A model generated the notes under the pieces. It made no database searches. It saw only the letters and a list, made by a program, of their open reading frames with translations, and was not told the DNA's origin. DNA of 64,000 bases from Martinezella rhizogenes (GTDB lineage Bacteria; Pseudomonadota; Alphaproteobacteria; Rhizobiales; Rhizobiaceae), in contig JAAMEZ010000058.1 in the NCBI GenBank assembly GCA_013322215.1, positions 186,001 through 250,000 on the forward strand, read 5' to 3'. The stretch's first letter is position 1. Each line of letters begins with the position of its first letter. Positions 8,302 through 16,982 of this stretch are shown in pieces. Both the position numbers and the translations under genes were made by a program.

Positions 8302-10149
8302 GTGACCGACAGCAAGCGGGACAATAATGATGGTAGTGGCGGCTTTCCCGGCTTTGATCCAAAGTCAGTCGAGCCTTACATCGTCAGGGATCCCGAAGCG
8401 ATGGCCGTCAACTTTGCCCGTGCGCTCGAGAATCTCGGCAAGGCAGCCTCCGCATGGCTCGCTCCCCGCGAACGTGGCGAGAAGGTCGACACGGTTGCCG
8501 ATCCCTTCACCGACATGGTCAAGACGCTGTCCAAGGTCGGCGAATACTGGCTTTCCGACCCACGCCGGACGCTGGAAGCACAGACACATCTCCTGTCGGG
8601 ATATTTCGGCCTGTGGACAAAAACCATGCAACGCCTCAGCGGCGATTCGTCCGCCGAGGTCGAATCCGAACCGGTCAAGGACAGGCGCTTTGCCGATGAG
8701 GACTGGCAGAAGAACCCCTTCTTCGATTTCCTGAAGCAGACCTATCTTCTGACGTCGAACTGGGCGGAAAAGCTGGTCGGCGATGCGGAAGGGCTGGACG
8801 AGCACACGCGTCACAAGGCTGCGTTCTACACAAAGCAGATCACCGCTGCCTTCTCGCCGACCAATTTCGTCGCGACGAACCCGCAGGTCTACCGCGAAAC
8901 CATCGCCTCCAATGCCGAGAACCTGGTGCGCGGCATGAAGATGCTGGCGGAGGATATCAGCCTCGGTCACGGCGAGCTACGTCTTCGTCAGACCGACATG
9001 ACCAAATTTGCCGTCGGCCGCGACATGGCTCTGACACCAGGCAAGGTGATCGCGCAAAGCGATGTTTGCCAGGTGATCCAGTATGAGCCAGCGACAGACA
9101 AGGTGTTGAAGCGGCCGCTGCTGATCTGCCCGCCCTGGATCAATAAATTCTACATTCTCGATCTCAACCCGCAGAAATCCTTCATCAAATGGTGCGTGGA
9201 GCAGGGTCACACGGTCTTCGTCATCTCCTGGGTAAACCCGGACCATCGCCACGCGACGAAGGACTGGACCTCCTATGCCCGCGAAGGCATCGATTTCGCC
9301 CTGGAGGCGGTCGAAAAGGCAACGGGTGAGCAGGAGGTCAATGCAGTCGGATATTGCGTTGGCGGCACGCTGCTCGCGGCCACGCTCGCACTCCATGCCA
9401 AGGAAAAGAACAAGCGCATCCGCACGGTGACCTTCCTGACGACGCAGGTCGATTTCACCTTTGCCGGCGACCTGAAGGTTTTCGTCGACGAGGAGCAGAT
9501 CGCAGCACTGGAAGAGCAGATGAATGTGCTCGGCTATCTCGAAGGCTCGAAGATGGCGACGGCCTTCAACATGCTGCGCGCTTCCGAATTGATCTGGCCC
9601 TATTTCGTCAACAGCTATCTGAAGGGACAGGAACCCCTACCCTTCGATCTTCTGTTCTGGAACGCCGATTCCACGCGCATGGCGGCCGCCAACCACTCTT
9701 TCTATCTGCGCAACTGTTACCTCAACAATGCGTTGAGCCAGGGCAAGATGGTGCTCGACGGCAAGACGCTGTCGCTGAAGGACGTGCGCATTCCGGTCTA
9801 TAATCTCGCGACGCGCGAGGATCATATCGCGCCGGCCAAGTCCGTCTTCGTCGGCAGCCAGTATTTCGGTGGGCCTGTGGAATTCGTCGTGACGGGCTCG
9901 GGCCATATCGCCGGCGTCGTCAACCCGCCGGACAAGCGCAAATACCAGTTCTGGACCGGCGGCCCCTTAAGCGGCGACTATGAGAAATGGCTGGCCGAGG
10001 CCAATGAAACGCCTGGCTCCTGGTGGCCGCATTGGCACGCCTGGATTCTTTCGCAGGATCACCGCATGACGGCAGCACGCCAACCCGGCGGCAAGGCTCT
10101 CAACGCGCTGGAAGAGGCACCCGGCAGCTTCGTCATGGAACGGGCATAG
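8302..10149 (+). CDS. phaC: Class I poly(3-hydroxyalkanoate) synthase
   Basis: The enzyme polymerises (R)-3-hydroxybutyryl-CoA into polyhydroxybutyrate granules. The 615-residue product has the class I length and alpha/beta-hydrolase fold. The lipase-like box GYCVGG carries the nucleophile Cys352. The catalytic Asp is in REDHIAP and the His in GSGHIAGVVNPP. The WINKFYILDL and ISWVNP segments are class I signatures. I use the GTG at 8302 because GGGAGG precedes it at good spacing. phaA and phaB are not in the window, as is usual in rhizobia where they lie elsewhere. The adjacent genes (sfsA, map, radC) follow closely on the same strand and may share transcripts. Confidence 0.96.
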   Translation: MTDSKRDNNDGSGGFPGFDPKSVEPYIVRDPEAMAVNFARALENLGKAASAWLAPRERGEKVDTVADPFTDMVKTLSKVGEYWLSDPRRTLEAQTHLLSGYFGLWTKTMQRLSGDSSAEVESEPVKDRRFADEDWQKNPFFDFLKQTYLLTSNWAEKLVGDAEGLDEHTRHKAAFYTKQITAAFSPTNFVATNPQVYRETIASNAENLVRGMKMLAEDISLGHGELRLRQTDMTKFAVGRDMALTPGKVIAQSDVCQVIQYEPATDKVLKRPLLICPPWINKFYILDLNPQKSFIKWCVEQGHTVFVISWVNPDHRHATKDWTSYAREGIDFALEAVEKATGEQEVNAVGYCVGGTLLAATLALHAKEKNKRIRTVTFLTTQVDFTFAGDLKVFVDEEQIAALEEQMNVLGYLEGSKMATAFNMLRASELIWPYFVNSYLKGQEPLPFDLLFWNADSTRMAAANHSFYLRNCYLNNALSQGKMVLDGKTLSLKDVRIPVYNLATREDHIAPAKSVFVGSQYFGGPVEFVVTGSGHIAGVVNPPDKRKYQFWTGGPLSGDYEKWLAEANETPGSWWPHWHAWILSQDHRMTAARQPGGKALNALEEAPGSFVMERA

Positions 10150-10162
10150 CGACCGCTCGATC

Positions 10163-10909
10163 ATGCAATTTCCCTCGTCTCTCGTCCCTGCCCGCCTGAT
10201 TTCGCGCTACAAACGCTTCCTTTTCGATGCCGAGCTCGAGGACGGGACGTTCATCACCGGCTCCTGCCCGAATACCGGCTCGATGCTTGGCCTCACGACA
10301 CCTGGCTCGCGCATATGGCTCTCCGAACATGAGGGCGCGAAGCGAAAATACCGTCATGTCTTCGAACTGATCGAAGCCGACGGCACCACGGTCGGCGTCA
10401 ATACCGCCATGCCAAACCGCATCGCGGCGGAAGCGATTGCGCTTGGGCAAGTCTCCGATCTCGGCGATTACACGACGGTAAAACGCGAGCAGAACTATGG
10501 CCGCAACTCGCGCATCGACCTGCTCTTGACCGACCTCTTGCGGACAACCACCTATGTCGAGGTGAAAAACGTCCATTTCATGCGACAGCCGGGCCTTGCG
10601 GAATTTCCCGATACGGCGACGGCGCGCGGCGCCAAGCATCTGGAAGAACTCGGCGATATGGCCGAAGCCGGTTACCGCGCCGTGATGCTGTTCGTGATCC
10701 AGCGCAATGATTGCGATCGCTTCCGGATCTGTGGTGACCTCGATCCGGTCTACGCCCGGGCCTATGATCGTGCTTTGGCGCGTGGCGTAGAAATCTATGC
10801 GCTGAAATGCAGGGTTTCGCCGACGGAAATCGCGCCTGCCGGGTTGATCCCGATAGACGAACCCGGCATAGCTGCATTAGAACAGTTTAAGATCTCTACC
10901 GAAGGCTGA
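10163..10909 (+). CDS. sfsA: SfsA family protein (sugar fermentation stimulation protein homologue)
   Basis: The 248-residue product matches the SfsA family in length and motifs: GSCPNTGSM near the N-terminus, then TTYVEVKNVHF and FPDTATARGAKHLEEL. The latter segments form a restriction-endonuclease-like acidic/lysine core, with E, V, K in VEVKN. SfsA in Escherichia coli was linked to maltose metabolism and binds DNA, but its biochemical role is unsettled. The gene starts 13 bp after phaC and ends 2 bp before map, so the three are probably transcribed together. Confidence 0.93.
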   Translation: MQFPSSLVPARLISRYKRFLFDAELEDGTFITGSCPNTGSMLGLTTPGSRIWLSEHEGAKRKYRHVFELIEADGTTVGVNTAMPNRIAAEAIALGQVSDLGDYTTVKREQNYGRNSRIDLLLTDLLRTTTYVEVKNVHFMRQPGLAEFPDTATARGAKHLEELGDMAEAGYRAVMLFVIQRNDCDRFRICGDLDPVYARAYDRALARGVEIYALKCRVSPTEIAPAGLIPIDEPGIAALEQFKISTEG

Positions 10910-10911
10910 CC

Positions 10912-11748
10912 ATGGTGAACTACATCGAAGCGGCAACGGCGCCGGCGAAAAATACGGGCGCTATCCGCATCTACGGGCAGGATGCCTTTGCAGGAATGCG
11001 CAAGGCCTGCCAGCTGACGGCCCGCTGCCTCGATGAACTTGCCGCGATCGTCGAGCCCGGTGTTCCAACCGATGTCATCGACCGCTTCGTTTTCGAGTTC
11101 GGCATGGATCACGGCGCCTATCCGGCGACGCTGAACTATCGCGGCTACATGAAATCCTCCTGCACGTCGATCAACCATGTCGTCTGCCACGGCATTCCCA
11201 ATGACAAGCCGCTGCGCGAAGGCGATATCGTCAATATCGACGTGACCTATGTGCTCGATGGCTGGCACGGCGATTCCAGCCGCATGTATCCTGTCGGCGA
11301 AATCAAGCGCTCGGCCGAACGGCTGCTGGAAGTCACCTACGAATCCCTGATGCGCGGCATCGCCGCCGTGCGCCCTGGCGCACGCACCGGCGCCATCGGC
11401 GAGGCGATCCAGACCTATGCCGAAGGCGAGCGCTGCTCGGTCGTGCGCGATTTCTGCGGTCATGGCGTCGGCAGCCTGTTCCATGACTCGCCGAATATCC
11501 TGCATTACGGCCGCGTCAATGACGGTCCGGAACTGCGTGAAGGCATGATCTTCACCATCGAGCCGATGATCAATCTCGGCAAGCCGCATGTGAAGGTGCT
11601 CGGCGACGGCTGGACGGCCGTCACTCGCGACCGTTCGCTCTCGGCACAGTACGAGCACACCGTCGGCGTCACAGCGACGGGTTGCGAAATCTTCACCCTG
11701 TCGCCCGGCGGCCTGGATCGCCCTGGCCTGCCTCCCCTGCAGGGATAA
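10912..11748 (+). CDS. map: Type I methionine aminopeptidase
   Basis: This dinuclear metalloprotease removes the N-terminal methionine from new proteins. The 278 residues match type I MetAP with a short N-terminal extension. The metal ligands are recognisable in NIDVTYVLDGWHGDSSRM (two Asp), FCGHGVGSLFHDSPN (His), TIEPMINLG (Glu) and AQYEHTVGV (Glu). The N-terminal NHVVCHGIPND segment holds the active-site His. The gene starts 2 bp after sfsA and ends 3 bp before radC, which suggests translational coupling along this run. Confidence 0.96.
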   Translation: MVNYIEAATAPAKNTGAIRIYGQDAFAGMRKACQLTARCLDELAAIVEPGVPTDVIDRFVFEFGMDHGAYPATLNYRGYMKSSCTSINHVVCHGIPNDKPLREGDIVNIDVTYVLDGWHGDSSRMYPVGEIKRSAERLLEVTYESLMRGIAAVRPGARTGAIGEAIQTYAEGERCSVVRDFCGHGVGSLFHDSPNILHYGRVNDGPELREGMIFTIEPMINLGKPHVKVLGDGWTAVTRDRSLSAQYEHTVGVTATGCEIFTLSPGGLDRPGLPPLQG

Positions 11749-11751
11749 TTC

Positions 11752-12609
11752 ATGGCGAAACGTCCCGCTTCTTCCAAAGGACATGGCGACATGCCCCTCG
11801 ATAGAGGCGGGAAGACGGAGGCGTTGGAAGATGCGCCGCTGCTCGACGAGCGGCTATTCTTCGCCCAACAGGCTGCGAAGCCGGTCTCACAGGCAACCAA
11901 ATCCGGCTCAACAGCCAAATCCGCGCCAACGAATGTTGAAGCCCATTATCATGGCCACCGCGAACGGCTGCGCAATCGCTATCGTGACGGTGGCGATGCG
12001 GCATTGGCGGACTATGAAATTCTCGAACTGCTGCTTTTTCGGCTGATCCCGCGACGCGACACGAAGCCGATCGCCAAGGCATTGCTTGCCCGGTTCGGCA
12101 CGCTCGGCGGCGTGTTCGGTGCGCCGATCAACCTGCTAACGGAAGTCAGCGGCGTCGGCGACGCCGTTGCTCTCGACCTGAAGCTGGTCGCGAGCGTCGG
12201 ACAACGCATGCTGAAGAGCGAATTGACGGGCAAGCCGGTGCTCTCCTCCTGGAAGGCGCTGATCGATTATTGTCACGCCGCCATGGCGCACGAGGCACGC
12301 GAGCAGTTCCGGCTGCTGTTTCTCGACAAGCGCAACGCTCTGATCGCCGACGAGGTCCAGGGTTTCGGCACGGTCGATCACACGCCTGTCTATCCGCGCG
12401 AAGTCGTCAAACGCGCCCTCGAACTTTCCGCCTCGGCAGTGATTTTGGTGCACAACCATCCGTCGGGAGACCCGACGCCATCTCGCGCCGATATCGACAT
12501 GACCAAGACCATCATCGATACCGCCAAGCCCCTGGGCATCACCGTTCACGATCATGTCATCATTGGAAAAAACGGTCATGTCAGCTTTCGTGCATTGCGG
12601 CTGATTTAA
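11752..12609 (+). CDS. radC: RadC family JAB-domain protein
   Basis: The 285-residue product has an N-terminal helix-hairpin-helix region and a C-terminal JAB/MPN-type metalloprotease-like domain. The ligand pattern VHNHPSGDPTPSRAD (His-x-His, then Ser and Asp) is complete, and an upstream Glu fits ADEVQGFGT. The family is named for a supposed repair role in E. coli that later proved to be misassigned, so its function is uncertain. The first 65 or so residues are Lys/Ser/Ala rich and poorly conserved. It is the last gene of the phaC-sfsA-map-radC run and is followed by about 260 bp of AT-rich DNA. Confidence 0.92.
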   Translation: MAKRPASSKGHGDMPLDRGGKTEALEDAPLLDERLFFAQQAAKPVSQATKSGSTAKSAPTNVEAHYHGHRERLRNRYRDGGDAALADYEILELLLFRLIPRRDTKPIAKALLARFGTLGGVFGAPINLLTEVSGVGDAVALDLKLVASVGQRMLKSELTGKPVLSSWKALIDYCHAAMAHEAREQFRLLFLDKRNALIADEVQGFGTVDHTPVYPREVVKRALELSASAVILVHNHPSGDPTPSRADIDMTKTIIDTAKPLGITVHDHVIIGKNGHVSFRALRLI

Positions 12610-12868
12610 AATTGTCGCACATACGATAATCTAATACTTCAATTTTATAATATATATTTTTGATTTTATATAATTATTCTCAGTTTCCACCCCATGCAGT
12701 TACGGCGAAATATCCCAAAATCGTCATCGAGATCTGTGCTTTCATTTTTCAGCTCAGCGTCAGGATGATCTGGCAGAAGGATCGTCGCATCCTCCAGCGG
12801 GTCTGCCGGCGGAAGCTGTTGTTTGATTTGGCCTATCCGCTTGCATGCGTGAGCCCTCTGGAGATTGA
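12610..12868. other. AT-rich intergenic region
   Basis: This 259-bp stretch between radC and the phosphatase gene starts with a strongly AT-rich tract (about 12615-12680), clearly unlike the GC-rich coding DNA around it. I see no terminator hairpin with a T run. It must hold the promoter of the phosphatase gene, but I cannot place the boxes with confidence. Confidence 0.5.
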
Positions 12869-13465
12869 ATGCCGAAAATGTCGTCCTTGCTTGCCAATCG
12901 CCTCCTTCGTATCGGTCGCGTCGCGCTTGTTGCAGGAGGCGCCTTTGTGGCGGTCGCCGGTGGCTTCTATGCTCACATGCTCTGGACGACGAACTTCCAT
13001 CCGGTCATTGCCGGCGAGCTTTACCGCTCCTCGCAGCCCTCGGCCACCAACATCGCCGAGTTTCAGAAGCAATACGGCATCAAGACCATTATCAACCTGC
13101 GTGGCGACAATAGCGGGCACCATTGGTACGACAACGAAGTTGCCAAGGCAAAAGAGCTCAACATCGACCATATCGATTTCCATATGTCTTCCGGCCGCGA
13201 GCTGACACAGGCGCAAGCCGCGCAGCTCGTCGAAATCATGCGCGACGCGCCGAAGCCGATTCTCATTCATTGCCAGGCTGGCGCCGACAGAACCGGCCTT
13301 GCCTCGGCGCTTTACCTTGCCGCCATTGCCAAGGCGAACGAGGCAACCGCAGAAGGCCAGATGTCGATCATCTATGGTCACCTGCCGTTCTCGTTCACCC
13401 GTGCCTATGCCATGGATCGGACTTTTCAGAAGCTGGAACCCTGGCTCGGCTTTTCCGCCTCCTGA
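12869..13465 (+). CDS. Membrane-anchored dual-specificity/tyrosine phosphatase-like protein
   Basis: The 198-residue product has an N-terminal hydrophobic segment at about residues 15-36, likely an uncleaved membrane anchor, and a phosphatase domain facing the periplasm. The cysteine-phosphatase signature is complete: HCQAGADRTG at residues 134-143, with the nucleophile Cys135 and the phosphate-binding Arg141. An upstream LYRSSQP segment and IINLRGD strand are typical of DSP-like phosphatases. The general acid is probably an Asp in the loop before the signature. TCTGGAG lies in front of the ATG. The gene stands alone between radC and sthA. The substrate, which could be a phosphoprotein, lipid or nucleotide, is unknown. 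Confidence 0.85.
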   Translation: MPKMSSLLANRLLRIGRVALVAGGAFVAVAGGFYAHMLWTTNFHPVIAGELYRSSQPSATNIAEFQKQYGIKTIINLRGDNSGHHWYDNEVAKAKELNIDHIDFHMSSGRELTQAQAAQLVEIMRDAPKPILIHCQAGADRTGLASALYLAAIAKANEATAEGQMSIIYGHLPFSFTRAYAMDRTFQKLEPWLGFSAS

Positions 13466-13573
13466 TCTCCGGCCTTTCCTGTTAGATAATCTGTAACATT
13501 GAGCAGCTACCGGTTGACGGAGCATGTTGCGTTGCGACATTGATTCCCTATTCCAGTTATCCGAGGCTTCCCG

Positions 13574-14977
13574 ATGGACCAATTCGATCTCCTAGTCGTG
13601 GGTAGCGGCCCTGCCGGCCGCAGAGGCGCTATCCAGGCCGCCAAACTCGGCAAGAAGGTGCTTGTCGTCGAACAAGGCAAGCGCGTCGGCGGCGTCTCGG
13701 TCCATACCGGCACCATTCCCTCCAAGACGCTACGCGAAACCGCGCTCAACCTTTCCGGCTGGCGCGAACGCGGATTCTACGGCCGCGCCTATCGCGTCAA
13801 ACAGGAAATCAGCGCGGAAGACCTGCGCCGCCGCCTGCTGATCACGCTCGACCATGAGGTCGAGGTGCTTGAGCATCAGTTCGCCCGCAATCGCGTCCAA
13901 CACATACGAGGCAAGGCGAGCTTCATCGATCCGCAGACGATGCAAATCGTCAAGGATGACGGCGAGGTCGTCACCGTATCCGCCACCAGCATCCTGCTAG
14001 CGGTCGGCACCAAGCCCTTCCGGCCGGATTACATGCCCTTCGACGGCAAGACGGTTCTCGACAGCGACGAACTGCTCGATATCGAGCAGCTGCCCCGCTC
14101 CATGGTGGTTATCGGCGCCGGCGTCATCGGTATCGAATATGCGACTATTTTCAGCGCGCTTGATACGCAGGTCACCTTGATCGATCCGAAGTCGACCATG
14201 CTCGATTTCATCGACAAGGAAATCGTCGAGGATTTCACCTATCAGCTGCGCGATCGCAACATGAAGCTGCTGCTCGGACAGAAGGCCGAGAAGGTGGAGC
14301 GGCAGAACGGTAAGGTTGAGCTGACACTCGACAATGGCCGCCGCCTGACCACCGACATGGTTCTCTTCGCTGCCGGCCGCATGGGTGCCACCGATACGCT
14401 CAACCTTGCTGCAGCCGGCCTCGAAGCCGATGCCCGCGGTCGCCTGAGCGTCAATCCGGAAACCTTCGCCACCAAGGTTCCGCATATCTTCGCCGCCGGC
14501 GATGTCGTGGGCTTCCCGAGCCTTGCCTCCACCTCCATGGAACAGGGTCGCATCGCCGCCCGCGTTGCCGTCGGCGCCATCGCCAAGGAGCCTCCGAAAT
14601 ACTTCCCCTACGGCATCTATGCCGTACCGGAAATCTCCACCTGCGGCCTTTCCGAAGAAGAGGTCAAGGAGCGGCATATCCCCTATGAATGCGGTATTGC
14701 GCGCTTCCGCGAGACCTCGCGCGGCCACATTATGGGCCTCGACACCGGCCTCCTGAAGATGATCTTCTCGCTGAAGACCCGCCGCCTGCTCGGCGTCCAC
14801 ATCGTCGGCGAAGGTGCCACCGAACTCGTGCACATCGGCCAGGCCGTGCTGAACCTCAAGGGCACCGTCGAATATTTCGTCGAAAACACCTTCAACTATC
14901 CGACGCTCGCCGAAGCCTACAAGATCGCCGGCCTCGATGCCTGGAACCGCATGGGCGATATCAAGTCGGAACTTTGA
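13574..14977 (+). CDS. sthA: Soluble (Si-specific) NAD(P)+ transhydrogenase
   Basis: This FAD flavoprotein passes hydride between NADPH and NAD+ in the cytoplasm and helps balance redox pools. It has 467 residues and the fold of pyridine-nucleotide disulfide reductases, with an FAD motif GSGPAGRRGAI at residues 10-20 and an NAD(P) motif VIGAGVIGIEYA in the middle. The redox disulfide of lipoamide dehydrogenase is absent: in GGVSVHTGTIPSKT the two cysteine positions are Ser42 and Thr47. This separates transhydrogenase from lipoamide dehydrogenase and glutathione reductase. The C-terminal dimer segment with GEGATELVHIG fits SthA. It is convergent with the HAD gene 15 bp downstream. Confidence 0.93.
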   Translation: MDQFDLLVVGSGPAGRRGAIQAAKLGKKVLVVEQGKRVGGVSVHTGTIPSKTLRETALNLSGWRERGFYGRAYRVKQEISAEDLRRRLLITLDHEVEVLEHQFARNRVQHIRGKASFIDPQTMQIVKDDGEVVTVSATSILLAVGTKPFRPDYMPFDGKTVLDSDELLDIEQLPRSMVVIGAGVIGIEYATIFSALDTQVTLIDPKSTMLDFIDKEIVEDFTYQLRDRNMKLLLGQKAEKVERQNGKVELTLDNGRRLTTDMVLFAAGRMGATDTLNLAAAGLEADARGRLSVNPETFATKVPHIFAAGDVVGFPSLASTSMEQGRIAARVAVGAIAKEPPKYFPYGIYAVPEISTCGLSEEEVKERHIPYECGIARFRETSRGHIMGLDTGLLKMIFSLKTRRLLGVHIVGEGATELVHIGQAVLNLKGTVEYFVENTFNYPTLAEAYKIAGLDAWNRMGDIKSEL

Positions 14978-14992
14978 GTGCCGAAGCTCGCG

Positions 14993-15670
14993 TTAAGCTC
15001 CATGTAAAGCTTCGATCAGGGGTAGGACTTCGACGAAAGTATCGATGCGGTATTTCGGGGATGGCAGCGCATCCGGCCAGGACGTGCCGGCGTTATAAAA
15101 TACGCCTCTCATTCCCGCTGATTCCGCACCCCTGACATCCGCCTCTGGATTGTCGCCGACAAAAATACAGCGTGCCGGGGCTACGTCCAGACGTTCGGCC
15201 GCAAGCTGAAAAATTCGCGGATCCGGCTTCCGTAGACCGACATCCTCCGAAATGACAACAAGATCGACGACATTCCCAAGTCCGGTGATCTCAATCTTTG
15301 CGGATTGAACGTCGGTATGGCCATTGCTGATGATGGCTGTCTTCAAACCACGCGCTTGCAGCGCAATCAGCATTTCAAGAGCGCCAATCGACGGTCTTGC
15401 GAAATAGGGATATCGCGTTTGAAAATCGGAAAGCAAAAGAGCTCCGGACTCACGGTTCATGCCGAAAGTCGCCGCCAATCGCGGGTAAAGTTTTTGTTTG
15501 TCGACGAGACCTTCCTTCTCCAAAGCTAGGAACGTTGCCTCGAAAGCCTGAAATGTTATGCCCTTCAGTTGATCTTCCAGTCGCCTGAATTGATCTGGCA
15601 GGAACGCCATCAGGGCGGCACGCCGATCGATGAGGGTTTCATCCAGGTCAAACATCGCCGCTTCAATCAA
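14993..15670 (-). CDS. HAD-family hydrolase
   Basis: The 225-residue product is a haloacid-dehalogenase-type phosphohydrolase. The nucleophile motif FDLDETL places Asp8 and Asp10. Motif II is IISNGHTD and motif III/IV is GLRKPDPRIF followed by CIFVGDNPEADVRGA, so the catalytic set is complete. A helical cap domain occupies about residues 17-90. Such enzymes hydrolyse small phosphorylated metabolites, and the substrate cannot be predicted. The gene is convergent with sthA. Upstream, about 370 bp separate it from the dioxygenase gene. Confidence 0.9.
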   Translation of the reverse strand: MIEAAMFDLDETLIDRRAALMAFLPDQFRRLEDQLKGITFQAFEATFLALEKEGLVDKQKLYPRLAATFGMNRESGALLLSDFQTRYPYFARPSIGALEMLIALQARGLKTAIISNGHTDVQSAKIEITGLGNVVDLVVISEDVGLRKPDPRIFQLAAERLDVAPARCIFVGDNPEADVRGAESAGMRGVFYNAGTSWPDALPSPKYRIDTFVEVLPLIEALHGA

Positions 15671-16043
15671 GTTCGGCCTCCTTCGTCATCTTATCGTACC
15701 GCGTTTCCAGAGAGAGCCTGTGACACCGGTAAGAAGTGTCGATCGCAACCGATAGCGCTTTAGCGCTGCAGGCGCAGTGTCCGGAACTGTATGGGCTTTA
15801 TCAAGCCGGAACTCCTGACGAGACAATATTGACCACGCAGGCAGGGCTCACTACCCTGTCGGCATGATGAGCATTCTCAACATCGCTTCGGTCTTCTTCA
15901 TAAGCCACTGATCCCCAGGCTTTCAGCCAATTGAAGACGAGACCGCCTTAACGGCCGTGAGGCCGTGGGTGGGTCTTTGCCGAAACAGCCGTGGTGCCCG
16001 CACAGGAAAGGGCGAAAACGGCGCGATGATCGAGAGAGATTTC
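15671..16043. other. Intergenic region with two divergent promoters expected
   Basis: This 373-bp region lies between the divergent HAD and dioxygenase genes. It holds a short self-complementary AGCGCTTTAGCGCT at about 15755. I see no convincing ORF, RNA gene or terminator. Confidence 0.4.
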
Positions 16044-16853
16044 ATGCCATCTGAAAAACAGTATCCGGCTACGCTTTCCGACGCACAGCTGAACGATTTC
16101 ATTGAACAAGGTTTTATACGCATCAACGATGCGTTTTCACAGGAGCAGGCTGCCGAAGCCCGTGCCATCATGTGGCGCGATATCCCGTGCAGCGAGCACG
16201 ACACTGCCAGCTGGAGATTTCCAGTCGTCCGGCTGCCAGGCTATGGCGGCGGGCCATTCCGCACCATCGCCAATATGCCCATTTTGTACACCGCTTTCGA
16301 TCAACTGGTCGGGCGGGGGCGGTGGACTCCAAGAGATGGGCTTGGCACCTTCCCGGTGCGGTTCCCGCATCCGGACGATCCCGGTGACGCCGGCTGGCAC
16401 GTCGATCTCAGCTTTCCTGGGGACGATTGTGACCCGAATGAGCAAAGCGACTTCTCTGCCTGGCGGGTGAATGTCACTTCGCGGGGGCGCGCGCTGCTTA
16501 CGCTGTTCCTGTTTTCCGATGTCGGTGAAGACGACGCGCCGACCCGCATCCGTGTCGGCTCCCATATGGATATGGCGCGCTATCTTGAGCCCGCCGGAGA
16601 GCAAGGGCGTTCTCGCATGATGCTTGAGCATATGGGAGCAGACCGACCTCAGGCATTGGCAACCGGAAAAGCGGGCACGGTCTACATCTGCCATCCCTTC
16701 CTCATCCACGCCGCGCAGAAGCATCGAGGCGCCACACCGCGCTTCATGGCGCAGCCTTCGATCGGCCTTGCCGAACCTTATCGATTGGAACGAGCTGATG
16801 GGGCCTATAGTCCGGTCGAGATCGCCATCCGCCACGCGCTGGATAAGGAATAG
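16044..16853 (+). CDS. Phytanoyl-CoA dioxygenase-family Fe(II)/2-oxoglutarate oxygenase
   Basis: This is a probable non-haem iron oxygenase that uses 2-oxoglutarate. From the ATG at 16044 the product has 269 residues. GAGAGA precedes this ATG by about 9 bp. An ATG at 16026 in the same frame would add six residues. The iron triad is visible: His119 and Asp121 in WHVDLSF and a distal His (222) in PFLIHAAQ. An Arg at 233 in PRFMAQP would bind the 2-oxoglutarate carboxylate. A cluster of Asp and Pro residues lies before the HxD motif. The gene has no metabolic neighbours that would name a substrate. It converges on tig, whose terminator lies in between. Confidence 0.85.
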   Translation: MPSEKQYPATLSDAQLNDFIEQGFIRINDAFSQEQAAEARAIMWRDIPCSEHDTASWRFPVVRLPGYGGGPFRTIANMPILYTAFDQLVGRGRWTPRDGLGTFPVRFPHPDDPGDAGWHVDLSFPGDDCDPNEQSDFSAWRVNVTSRGRALLTLFLFSDVGEDDAPTRIRVGSHMDMARYLEPAGEQGRSRMMLEHMGADRPQALATGKAGTVYICHPFLIHAAQKHRGATPRFMAQPSIGLAEPYRLERADGAYSPVEIAIRHALDKE

Positions 16854-16925
16854 TCCGTCCAGCCGCTAGTCTCTAACCCCTCAGCCTTCCCCTTGTCTGC
16901 GGGGGAAGGCGTTTACTGTACCGCA

Positions 16926-16957
16926 TAAAAAAAGCCCTGCCACGAGCGGCAGGGCTT
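16926..16957 (-). terminator. Intrinsic terminator of tig
   Basis: On the minus strand the stem GCCCTGCC (16948-16955) pairs with GGCAGGGC (16934-16941) around a 6-nt loop and is followed by a run of seven T. It ends 26 bp after the tig stop codon. Confidence 0.88.
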
Positions 16958-16982
16958 AATTTCAGTCCGGAAGAAAAGCCGA